Below are positions 53,765 to 63,242 of a stretch of DNA of 64,000 bases, in pieces (positions within the stretch are counted from its first letter, which is position 1; the number at the start of each line of letters is the position of its first letter). The notes beneath the pieces were generated by a model that was not told where the DNA came from, ran no database searches, and saw only the letters and a list, made by a program, of their open reading frames with translations. The translations under genes and the position numbers were made by a program. This DNA is from Isochrysis galbana (taxonomy: Eukaryota; Haptophyta; Isochrysidales; Isochrysidaceae): positions 2,798,292 to 2,862,291 of the forward strand of contig CM030935.1 in NCBI GenBank assembly GCA_018136815.1, written 5' to 3'.

Positions 53765-53995
53765 TCAACCATGTCTACAAATGGGCAGGAAGTGGTCGCC
53801 CGGCTCCTCGTGGCAGAGCGGGCGGCCGTCGCCCAGGTGGCCGCGGTGGAGGTCTATCTTAGGGAAGGCGTCGTGCAGGTGGGGCGCGATCTCCATCGCG
53901 TCGATGTGGTTGACTCCCCCGTGGATGGTTTCGGCGTTGCCGCGCTCGGGGCGCGTCTGCAGGCCCGTGAAGACGCGCGCCATGTCGATGATGTC
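53765..53995 (-). pseudogene. DUF1800-like protein fragment
   Basis: The minus strand reads NDDIIDMARVFTGLQTRPER, then GGVNHIDAMEIAPHLHDAFP and HRGHLGDGRPLC. This matches the region of DUF1800-type proteins where ARVFTG is followed by HD and a GD-Y/R-PLC motif. An in-frame stop lies upstream near 54020 and the frame ends at 53765, so only about 75 residues remain. The overlapping plus-strand frame at this position is probably the shadow. Confidence 0.5.
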
Positions 53996-54004
53996 GTCGT
54001 TGGT

Positions 54005-54568
54005 CTCGACGCGGCGGCGGACGACCCGAGCCTATTCGACTACTCCGAGTTCGGGTGGGCGTCGGGCGACGCGCGCGACGACGACGGGGACGAAGCCAGC
54101 GGCGCCCGCGTGCTGCCCCCCGCGCGCACGATGGACCGCGTGCTCGATCTCGAGCTGCCGCGCGGCACGTGGGACGAGGCGGCGCGCGCCTTCGTGTGGG
54201 ACGGCGGCGCGATGACGCGGGTGCGCGTGCTGAACCGCGCGCGCCCGACCGCCTGCCTCAGCTGCAAGGCGCGCGAGGCGCGCGAGTGCCCCGCGGGGAC
54301 GCTCCTGGTCGGGTGCGGCTTCGCGTGGTCGGGCTTCTGCGCGAGCTGCTACCAGAGCGAGGCGGAGCCCTGCGGTAACTGCCAGTCGACGCGGCTGCGC
54401 GCGTTGCTGCCCGATGGGCGCTTCTGGACCGACGCGGTGCCCGCCCCCGCCCCCGACGCGGCGAGCCTGGCGGCGCGCGTACCTAACACGAATATTCAGT
54501 CCGCGCGACCCCCCCTCCCCCGGTTCTCCATGGAAGGCAGCGGGGGGAGGGGAAAGGGGAAGTGGTAG
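54005..54568 (+). CDS. Cysteine-rich hypothetical protein, possibly the 3' part of a gene
   Basis: An open frame from ATG 53771 reaches 54568, but only the part from about 54005 looks coding. It is acidic at first (SLFDYSEFGWASGDARDDDG), then PRGTWDEAARAFVWDGG, then a cysteine cluster: CLSCKAREARECPAGTLL, VGCGFAWSGFCASCYQSE and CGNC. The CPAG-x-GCG-x-C-x-x-C pattern recalls ephrin/TNFR-like repeats of algal surface proteins. Its upstream part overlaps a DUF1800-like fragment on the other strand, suggesting an inversion or a broken locus. The end (SARPPLPRFSMEGSGGRGKG) is followed at once by a LINE 3'-terminal module. It is not a recognised gene. Confidence 0.45.
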   Translation, partial: LDAAADDPSLFDYSEFGWASGDARDDDGDEASGARVLPPARTMDRVLDLELPRGTWDEAARAFVWDGGAMTRVRVLNRARPTACLSCKAREARECPAGTLLVGCGFAWSGFCASCYQSEAEPCGNCQSTRLRALLPDGRFWTDAVPAPAPDAASLAARVPNTNIQSARPPLPRFSMEGSGGRGKGKW

Positions 54569-54579
54569 GATAGGGTGGG

Positions 54580-54665
54580 TGGAGTAAGGAGTAGCAAAAG
54601 CGCACTCTGCACTCTGCCTCTGCCCCACGCCGTGCAAGTAGCGGTTAGTTTTTAAGATTTTTCTA
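54580..54665 (+). repeat. LINE 3'-terminal module, variant
   Basis: GTGGGTGGAGTAAGGAGTAG, GCACTCTGCCTC, ACGCCGTGCAAGTAGCGG and the tail TTTTTAAGATTTTT match 28030-28105 and 43035-43100. Confidence 0.65.
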
Positions 54666-55229
54666 CACGAATGTTCATGCCTACAGCCTTCTAGATAGGC
54701 CAGGAATACAACACCCTTAGGGCAGGCCATAAGCCAGCCTACCCGCGAGCAATTCTCCGCAGGCAATAATGAGTAATGAGCGACGGCGCGCCCATGGAGC
54801 ACCTTCCTTCTTCTTCCTTACTTTGACAAGGCTCTCCCAGGCGAGCTTGCGCCGCTACCTCCGCTCCTCCACCTGTTGCCAGCCTCTCACTCCGCCCGTT
54901 TACTAACGTAATTGGGGCGAGCTTATCGATGAATCCCCTATTCGAGGACTAGGTAGGTGTCAGTTAGCGCCCAGATCCAGATAGCATTCAACTTGCTTTT
55001 TTTGTCTTCCCGTTCCCGTGGCGAAGCGCGTAGAAGCAGAAGTGGGCAGATGTACTCCTCTCCAATCAGACTACACAAAGACGTGAAACCCTATCACTAT
55101 CGCCAATACGGATGATGGCGAAACGGCATTCGAGCTACCTAGATATTTCGTTGGAGAAACGTGAAATGCTAGCAGAAATGAGCAAGCCACTCGATAATCT
55201 CGAGCGGCGAGTAGTGTTGCACGGGTGGC
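54666..55229. other. Intergenic, no gene recognised
   Basis: No repeat or gene was recognised; the right part is 3' flank of the minus-strand gene that ends at 55230. Confidence 0.4.
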
Positions 55230-56346
55230 TCACAATTCCACGTCGACGCAAGCGTTTGTCTTGTCCTTACCCTCCAATCTGTAAGCAGCGGCGAGCGCAA
55301 GTGCTGTCGCAAGCACGGGGGCCCAAACAGAGCCTCCGCCGAGTTGCCACGCCGAGCCACATGTAGCCGCTCCTGCGGCAGCGGCAGCAGGAGCTTTAGC
55401 TTGCACATCGGCGGCGCCGTTAAATCTGCTTTTCCAAGCTGTAGCAACTGCACGTAACGCAAACGCAGCTTCTGCCGCTTCAGCTGCCGCAGTTGTCCCA
55501 GCAGGCGCCTGCATGGCGAAATAGGCATCGGCGGTCTTGGCGGCGCGCTCGGCCGCAGAAATTTCTGCTGGTATGCCATCAAAAGCATCATCGTTGAAGA
55601 CGATTTCCTGTGTATGAAGGGAGGGGGTCGGTGGATAAGCGGGGCGGAAGGGATTGAGAGTTGAGTTGGGGGCGAGAGGGCTGGGTATCAGCCAGTCGAA
55701 GACGTAAGCCTGAATGGCGTCATGTGCCACAAGAGTGATCCGTCGAACATTGTCTCACCTCGACGACGGCCGCCGAGGCAACAGAAACAGCGATGACTAT
55801 CACGGGCGCCAGGAGCGCGGCGTATTGCTCCATGCCAACGGCGGTCTCTATTCCTCCGATCAACCCGTTGCCACCAATTATATTCGCCATGGCTTTGGAG
55901 CGAGATAGCAAGACTACGCCCAGTGGTTGCAGAACTCCCGCAATGACCGCAGCGATATTGCAGGCAGCAATGATCTCCAAAGCGGCGGCAATTCGTCGCC
56001 ACTCGGACGAGGTTTGCCGCCAATCAGCAGGCGCCGGCAGTGCATGAGAGTCGAGCGCGCCGTCCGCAATCATCCGTTCGATGCCACCGACAGGAGGCTC
56101 GATACCCAGACTTGTGTACGCTTGTGAGTAGGAGCGCCTCGCAGCAAAAAGGAGTGGGGCAAGCGCGAAGCCGACAATTATTTCGCGAGGGTTTGGAGGT
56201 GGCGGCAGCGGAGGCAACAAATCAGGAAGCCACTGCGGAAGAGTCGGGAGCATTGACCATGCGGGAATTATCGACGGTGGTTCGGCAGCACCGCCTGCCC
56301 AGCGCAGCTCGCTGACAGCTGAACTAGCGCCAAAATCAAGGCTCAA
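55230..56346 (-). CDS. Membrane protein of unknown family, last two exons
   Basis: Exon 55759 to about 56346 and exon 55230-55709 join in frame across a 49-base GT-AG intron (SVASAAVVE then AYVFDWLIPSPLAP). Hydrophobic segments include REIIVGFALAPLLFAA, AALEIIAACNIAAVIAGVL, MANIIGGNGLIGGIETAVGM, YAALLAPVIVIAVSVASAAV and, near the C-terminus, VWAPVLATALALAAAYRL, so about five membrane helices are likely. There is no ATG at the start of the upstream exon; a possible acceptor lies at 56319-56320. A protein-like segment at 56361-56549 (EQVLQDAREVALGTSDRDKE) is probably an upstream exon. It may be a separate gene or the 3' part of the methyltransferase locus. The family was not recognised. Confidence 0.55.
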
Positions 56347-58082
56347 AGCTCGGCAAACCGTCAGCCCGATCGCAACTTGGACAGCAGCCCAAGCCCATGG
56401 GCCTTTGGGGATGCGAGCTCATTCTTCCAGTTGTTGAGCATCTCCTTATCGCGATCGGAAGTTCCGAGCGCCACCTCGCGCGCATCCTGCAGGACTTGCT
56501 CAAGCCTACGCACACCCATCGATGCGGCGGTGGAGCAACCAACCTCCAATTTAGATGACCCCCCGTTGGGTGTTTTGGTTTGACCACTCTAGCCAGTCGC
56601 CCTCCGGACCGGCATTCCGCCGCGCGCCGCTGCCGATTCGAAGCGTCGCCCCGAACCCATCTGCCAGAAGCCTCATCCCAACGAAACCCTGCAGCCTGAA
56701 GCACTGCCGCTTGCCGCTCGTCCACAATTGGCGGCTGACTAGCAACATAAGGAGGCGACATGGCCGATCCAGGGCCTGCTCCGGGATTGGACGCTGTAGC
56801 GTCACCCGAGCCTCCACGCACCCCGACTTTCCCCGGCCTCTGCACGATTTCGCTGTCATCCGCCGTGACGCCATCAGCCTCCTCGACCATTCGGATGTCG
56901 CGAGAGCGGCGTCGTCGAGCATCGCGGCGACCTTTCATGCACATCATCGGCTCGCTCTCAATGGCTGAAGCGCCGTCGACCTCTGGCAAGTTCGATTCGT
57001 CCTTCGTAGCCTCTTGCGCGGCGAGGGCGTTGCTCCTATCAAATCGCAATGTGAGCAGCGACAACGGCTCCAGCTTGCCCTGCGCGACCGCACTCAGCGC
57101 TGGGGGCAGGGGTGCTTCTGCAACACTTGCACCGTGCAGCTTCGCCACCTCCTCTAGACGAGCGCGGCATCCCTCAGCGCGCCCCACTGTGGGCTCGGCA
57201 ATCAGCGCGATGCCGCCGCGGGGGAGAAGGAGAGCGGCAGCGGTGTCGACAAGGGCGGAGACGCTCATAGGGTCGTACAGCACCTGCGCCGTAGGTAGGG
57301 AAAGAGCAACGCCTCAAACTGACATTGGAGAGGCAGTGTCGACAAAGGGTGTAGATAATATGCTATATCCCCGGCTGGGAATTCGCGCGCACCTCCGATC
57401 CAAGGACGACATCCGCCTGGCTGGCAAGCGCTGCCGACGCCTCGGCCCAATCGCATCTGATAGCGCACACCATGCCCGGAGCCGCCTCCGGATTGCCCAC
57501 CGGCCCCGTTGGGATGCCACACAAATCAGCCGTGGACATTGCGCAGTGGAGGGCAAGAGGCTCGCGGTCGACGAGGGTGACAACAGAAGCGCCTGCAACC
57601 GAGGCGGTGAGCCCTGGAGGGAAAGAGATGTAAGTGATGGTAGACCAAGACAAGGGCCCGTGCCACCTGGATTATCTCTCTGATTCCTGTGAGCGCAAGT
57701 TGGGCTACGGCTGCCGTGCCGCCTCATCCTCCTGCCTCCTCTTTTCACCGTGCCGACTCACCTGCAACTCCGAGGCCTGCGCCAAGCTCGATGACGCGCT
57801 TCCCCTTGACAAGGTCCGGCTCCGCCACGATGTGCGTCGCGAGCGCGCCGGCGGCAGGCCAGACGCTCGCCCAGCTCACATCCATCGCAGCAGTCTCCTC
57901 TCGCTCTGCCGCCCACTCCCACAGCGTCTCTGGGTCGGGGGCTTGACGAGCGTGGGGATGGGGAGACCGGCTGCCGGCACCTCGACGAGCGGAGGAAGCA
58001 GCCGATCGCCCCCGTGAATCAACCTCGCAGTCGTGGAGAGGGAGCAGAGGGAGCAGAGGAGGAGAAGCGGAGGCGGCGCCAT
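56336..58082 (-). CDS. METTL-type (family 16) lysine methyltransferase, three or more exons, one frameshift
   Basis: Exon 1 (57762-58082) starts MAPPPLLLLCSLCSLSTTAR, a signal-like segment, and carries ETLWEWAAEREETAAMDVSW, SVWPAAGALATHIV and AdoMet motif I GKRVIELGAGLGVAG. Exon 2 (57393-57613) follows with TASVAGASVVTLVDREPLAL (motif II Asp) and DWAEASAALASQADVVLGSE. Exon 3 from 57283 continues VLYDPMSVSALVDTAAALLL and GGIALIAEPTVGRAEGCRAR. Introns are GT-AG and in phase. Within exon 1 the frame changes at a G5 run on the plus strand (57937-57941); one more base would restore it, so an assembly indel is likely. Such enzymes methylate lysines of elongation factors, chaperones or other proteins. 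The frame after about 57000 stays open to 56336 and reads VLQAAGFRWDEASGRWVRG, so the true end is unclear. Confidence 0.75.
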
Positions 58083-58369
58083 CGCCGATCCCTAGGAAGG
58101 GCGTGGCGCGCTTTCTCTTCCTCCCGTCTCTCTCTCTCGGTTAGAACTTATAGCGCCGTAAGATCTCCCTATATAGTCCCTAGCCCTAGTCCCTAGTCCC
58201 TAGCCACATACACAAATACACATACACCGAACGAGCCATGCGCCAACCGCGCACCTCGTCGAAGCCGTTCTCCAAGTCGTGTTTTGCAATCTGCTCGGCG
58301 ATTTTGCACCCGTCTGCAAGTGGAGGGCGACTGACGAGCGTCGGAAATGTGAAGTGTCCATCAGCATAT
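58083..58369. other. Short intergenic, no gene recognised
   Basis: The interval contains a CCCTAGT repeat at 58179-58203 and is the 5' flank of the methyltransferase gene. Confidence 0.4.
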
Positions 58370-58735
58370 CACATATCATGTATCATGTATCATGAGGTGT
58401 CGTTCCGTCAATTGTGGGACATCAGTCGAATTGAGCGATCGAATGTCCACAGTTGTATATAGAGCGTTATTTTAAAGTTAAATGCAGACTAGCGTAACAA
58501 CTTATTTTCCCTGCTTTCCCGCGGCGCGTGTCCCCCCCCCGGGGGCGCCGTGTCGGCGCTTTCCCCTATGTGGACAACTACATAAACATACATTTAAGAG
58601 ATATTTGCCCATGCACCTGTGATTACTTGTAATTATGGGCACAGCGCGATGTGCATCGGCCCCCGCGGGGGCGCCGTGTGTGCGCATGCCAACTTTACCC
58701 ATAAGGCCCACATTTATAGCCCGGTCACTCACTCT
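58370..58735 (+). repeat. MERAP-type element, 3' fragment (copy iv)
   Basis: Bases 58390-58465 match the minus strand of 10960-11025 (TCAATTGTGGGACATCAGTC is shared), encoding the same SVNCGTSVE segment. Bases 58640-58690 match 10735-10790 around GATGCACATCGCGC. It is the 3' end of the element whose long copy is at 10.7-13.1 kb, in the opposite direction. Confidence 0.7.
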
Positions 58736-59407
58736 TTTTAACCACTATTTCCCACCTCCCCTGGGTGTCCAAGGATTCCTTAGGGTCCCCCCTACCTGCC
58801 CCGCCAACTCCTCCCCCCTCCGAACCACCCCTCCCACCCCACGAAGGGCAATGGCGTCGGTGAGGGACTCCCTCCCTTCCCCCGCGCGTGGCGGGCTATT
58901 TTGGGAGATTGAGGGGGCGCTCACGAAGGGAATCAGATTGGTGAATGTGGGCGCATCAGTATTAGAAACGCGGAGCTTCCGCGACGTCCGATCGCCCGCG
59001 ATCGGCCGAAGAATGGCCTGGAGGTGGTGGCCATGCAGAGCCCAGAGCTCTCGCGAGCAGGGTGGGGGTCACTAGTAGGTCGCACGCTGGTTCTTGAGGG
59101 TCGCACACACTCGCACTAACCCATCCTGGCCCCTCGCACCGCAGGAATGCCTCGATTCGATCCGGCCCGACGCCCAGGGCCACGGCCCCTATTGACGTCG
59201 ACAAGCGCTCGATTGGACGCCTGGAGGTGCAGCTCTTCAAGTGGCCGTGCGGCGCGACGGGCCGGTCGCGACCCGGCTGTTCCGGGCCTGCCTGTAACCC
59301 CCAAAGCCTCCTGGCCCGGCCCCACGCGTTCGCGCCCAGCGTTGATCCGAAATCTTGAGAGCTGGTGTGTGTCGTGTTCACGTCTCATCCTCCGCCTTCA
59401 CGCAAAG
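58736..59407. other. Intergenic up to the assembly gap
   Basis: Bases 58845-58920 resemble 19601-19685 (ATGGCGTCGGTG and GGCTATTTTGGGAG-like segments). Plus-strand 59200-59240 reads IDVDKRSIGRLEVQLFK, faintly cyclophilin-like, without the rest of that family. No gene can be assigned. Confidence 0.35.
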
Positions 59408-59507
59408 NNNNNNNNNNNNNNNNNNNNNNNNNNNNNNNNNNNNNNNNNNNNNNNNNNNNNNNNNNNNNNNNNNNNNNNNNNNNNNNNNNNNNNNNNNNNN
59501 NNNNNNN
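59408..59507. other. Assembly gap (100 N)
   Basis: One hundred unknown bases, a conventional scaffold gap of unspecified true length. It interrupts a probable gene on the plus strand. Confidence 1.
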
Positions 59508-60875
59508 CGGATGACGCCTTCAACCAGGTCGGAATGACGGTCCGCAAGGCGCTGGATCCTGAGGCAGCACGACAGCCAGGCTCCTTCAACTCAACATCAC
59601 CGGACGGTCTGTGGAATTCTGCCTATGACTTCGTCGAGTCTTATGGCCAGGTACCCCACACCGGTCGCCAAGGCACCGCGTGCGTGCGAACCCCGGAAAG
59701 TCCCCGAACCGATATCTTTGGAACCGCCCTCACTCTCTCTGACCGGCCGTTCTTGTCCGAGCTGTGGCCCGACCTCGACTGTTGCCCTATGCGGCCAAGT
59801 GTGGCTGACACAGAGGCAAAGCAAATGGCACGATCACGTCAACTTGAGGTGTTCCTCGATTACGTTTGTTTCAAGACGTCCAATACTGCCGAGCACTTGT
59901 ACGTTGCCAGATAGCCAGCCCAGAGCCTCTCGCGATGCACGCAATTTTGGAGACTGGGCAAACTGCGCCCATACCTCCACCCTCATGGACTCCTGTTGCG
60001 GCCTTTGCAGGTTGGAGCGCTCATTTGCCGGCTCCTTCTCGCCCGCCGATCTCGCCCTGAAGGAGGAACTGGAGGAGCTAATCCGTGGATTGCAGAGCAA
60101 TCCCGCTGCATTCCGCGCCGATGCATTTCGGCAGGTTGAGGAAATGCTCCAACGCCTTGGATTTCCGAGTGAGATGCTTAGTCTGGACTTAAATGTTCGA
60201 GGCGTCACACGAGGCGATGGCACAGGGGCTAAAGCAAATCCAGCGCCACGGCAACCCGCGCCTCGCATGGCCGCTACCAAGGCGGTGGCACTTTCGGCCC
60301 CCATTGTGGTGGACAAGAGTAGCGCCGGATCCTCGCTAGCAGAGCGGTCGCCCGAGGAAGCGGCCGATTCGTCAGCGCATGGGTGGCGAAACCCGCCGCC
60401 TAATCCTCAATTCCCGGTTATTAGTGGCAGCGCGCCCTCATCAGCGCAGGCTGCGGAAAACTACACTTCACACGTATCGAGCTTGGGGTTGGCACTCCCA
60501 TCATGGCTCAGGCCTCTGCGAGTGCTTGCAGCGCGAATTTTCGGGTTGTTGGCCAACCTCATCGATACACTGCGGATGCGCGGCCGCATGGACTTGCAAA
60601 AGCATCCAGTAGAGTCTCGTCCCAAACACAAGCAACATCACTCCCCCGGTAAACCATTAGATGTGCGATCGGCGAATAGACGAACCTCTCCAACCACATG
60701 TCGAGCGAATGCCGATGAGTGCTGTGTGCCGAAGAAATGTTTTGGCAACCTAGGCGGGTATTGCGAGCATTTCGTAGCCAAACTCGTCGAGCGCTTGGGC
60801 TCTTTCGCTTCACGTTCGCTAGTATTCGGGCTAAGACGGTGGCGGCCTCGACCGTCTTCCGAAGAATTTAACTGA
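59508..60875 (+). CDS. Unrecognised gene, at least two exons, 5' end lost in gap
   Basis: Just after the gap, a frame reads DDAFNQVGMTVRKALDPEAA and continues to NSAYDFVESYGQ, where a GT donor lies at 59651. A second coding stretch follows a TTTGCAG acceptor at 60010: ERSFAGSFSPADLALKEELE, LIRGLQSNPAAFRADAFRQV and MLQRLGFPSEMLSLDLNVRG, helical and hydrophilic, then a low-complexity part, a hydrophobic-amphipathic segment (RPLRVLAARIFGLLANLIDT), and a basic tail with CCVPKKCFGNLGGYCEHF, ending at a stop at 60875. The two pieces do not join in phase through the obvious sites, so another small exon or a different donor is needed. No family was recognised. Confidence 0.45.
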
Positions 60876-61594
60876 GAGGAGCCGGTCATCTAACACCCTC
60901 GTCATGAAACACGGAAAGGATGAAGGTGGTCCGGCTGCACATGCCTGTACCATGCAAATATTTATACCCGCTCTCGCGACAGCCCCAACCAGCTACTGGC
61001 GACTATCAGCAACCCTGCTACGATGTACTCTTCTTCTTGCCATGCATTCTGCATGCTCCCGCTTGTTACATTTACCTCCTACTATACCGCTTGTGTGTGA
61101 GACATTCATGTATGTACTCTTCAATGCTTGGTTGCACACGCATACGCGACCACCGTGCGCTACCCCTAGTGCTTGATTTAGTTGATTGAGCGCGTGGCGC
61201 GCACATGCCACATCCTCACTAGGCCTCGCCTCGTCGAAAGTGGACCGTCAACTGCAGTTTCCTTTTTAACACGACTCCGTATCCGTGTCTGATTCTACAG
61301 TTCGCTAACCCCCACCCCACCGAGCGCCCACTGTCGTGCGAGCTCTCCGTACTCCGTACACGCACACAAGGGCCATAGACGCAAGCGTCCAACGCGCAAG
61401 CGCGCGCCCACCCCAAGCCACTCATACACATACACATCCCACATCCCCACTCTTGGCTCCCGCCCTCCTACTCATCGCAGACGTTGGATCTCAACGAGCT
61501 CCGGACGTACAGCATGTTCCGTTGTTAGACATGCAACCCAAAAAAATTGAGATGTGCAACCAAGAACCAAGAATAATTGAGACAGCTGGGGCTA
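60876..61594. other. Intergenic, no gene recognised
   Basis: No protein or RNA features were recognised on either strand. Confidence 0.4.
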
Positions 61595-62593
61595 GAGGAG
61601 CAGGGTGCAAGCATAATAATAATAAAACAACTGAGCGTTAGTACCACTACTCCCACTAGCCCGGTACTATCACGACACCCTTCAGCGCACCTGCCCGTAC
61701 GCCTTGACGTGTGTTCGTGTGTTGTCACTAGAAGACAGTCTAGAAGACACATACGCATATGCACCCCTACGAATCTCCCCCCTCGCAAACCCCCGGCTCC
61801 CATTATAACTCCCCACAAGCTACAATGAGGGAAAACCCATTGAGGCGGACCGACCTACGTCGGGCGTCTCTCCGGGAAAAAGCACCGGGGGGAGGGGGGG
61901 GGGCTCTCGTCGTGAAGAAGAACGGCCCTTACAGCTCTCGCCGCGAGCGATCCTCGAGAAATAAAAGACTGCGCCTCGAGATACCTGCCACAGTGGTTCC
62001 CTTAGGCGTCTTGAGTCTCTCCCTCCTCATCTTTCTCCTGTCGCCAGCCGCCCCTCTCCGCCCATTTGCTAACGCAAACAGGTCTCGTTTCTCACCACAC
62101 TCCATCGGGGGGGTTGCAAATCCCCCCCTCTCCCTCGCTTCGCTCTCTTCCACCTCTCTCCCTGCGGCGCGTCGCCATGCGGCGCGCCACGGCCTGCTCT
62201 CAGAGGTCCTTCAGGGGCACCCAGGGGGCCAGCAAGGGCAGCTCAGGGGGCAGTGGAGGCTGGGGCTCAGCCCCTGGCCCCCCCCTGCCTCTCCCTCTCT
62301 CGCCTCGCTGGGCCCTGGGTGCCGCCCAGAGGCCCCTGTCTGCCTGGCGACCAGAGGTGGGGGGGGGGAGTCAGTACGAGAGCAGGCCCATGCGGGCCTG
62401 GGAGTGCGGCTCGCGACCCGCGCCCACTAGGGGTCTGGGTGGTTGTGATGAATGCCCTGCTCATGCCAGAAGGCAGAGCATGGGGTTGACCGACAGGCCC
62501 CCCGGAGGGGAGTTGGTGCCTGAGAGGGGGGACGCGAGGCGCCCCCCCATGCTGAACTAAGTATAAACTTAGTTGAGGAGCAGGGTGCAAGCA
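61595..62593 (-). mobile_element. SINE-like element C with 19-bp target-site duplication
   Basis: The element spans 61614-62574 between perfect copies of GAGGAGCAGGGTGCAAGCA (61595-61613 and 62575-62593). In minus orientation its first bases are the perfect hairpin AACTAAGT-TTAT-ACTTAGTT, and it ends with a TTA-repeat tail (TAATAATAATAAAAC on the plus strand). The body matches elements A and B. Open frames inside are not conserved between copies. Confidence 0.85.
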
Positions 62594-63242
62594 GAAGGTG
62601 GGGATCACCCTGCTTCAGGTTCCAAGGGGGGTGAGAAGTTATACCCGAGTTGCAGGGGTGCGAGCAAGCCGGAAAAAACCCGGACCTGAGGTTTCGTCCT
62701 CTTGCGGCCATTTCAACATTTCAAGCATTTGCATTGCTAGCGCATCGAGAGCGGAGAGGATGAGGATGTGGTTGTGTCTATTTGGATGCCATGGTTGTGC
62801 CATCCTAAATTTAAGCTTGTACCGGATGCCATATTCATACAACGTACTGTACGCTTACTATTGCTATGAGTATGGGACTCCGAGTGCTAATCACTGATCA
62901 CCAATCGCAATAGGTTCATTAGGACATCGCGCCACATCTAGGTAACAATAGATTCCTAGGTCCCTAGGGCCTATCGAGAATGTCTCCTCGATCGTGAGAG
63001 TCACGCGCAAGCAGCAAGGAAATGCCTTGCAAACCTCTGGCGAACTTGGTACTGCTCCATGCACGGAGCCATTAGGTATTGGGTTCTGGTATCAGGCGAG
63101 GCTGTAGTTGGCAGCGCTTCAGATTGCCGAGGAAGCGACAAAGAGGATGCGTCCCATACTTATAGAATATGACATCCAAATAGACACAAGCATGGCGCTG
63201 GAGGAACAGCCGTGTGCGTCGTCGCCAAACTAAATGTCCACA
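62594..63242. other. Intergenic with separated inverted repeat
   Basis: TTGTGTCTATTTGGATG at 62772-62788 has an exact inverted copy at 63173-63189. The 384 bases between show no gene. Confidence 0.45.

Noticed and set aside
59160-59350. Cyclophilin-like start IDVDKRSIGRLEVQLFK
   Set aside because: Only about 15 residues resemble the family; the conserved FRALCTGE segment does not follow and no intron joins to one before the gap.
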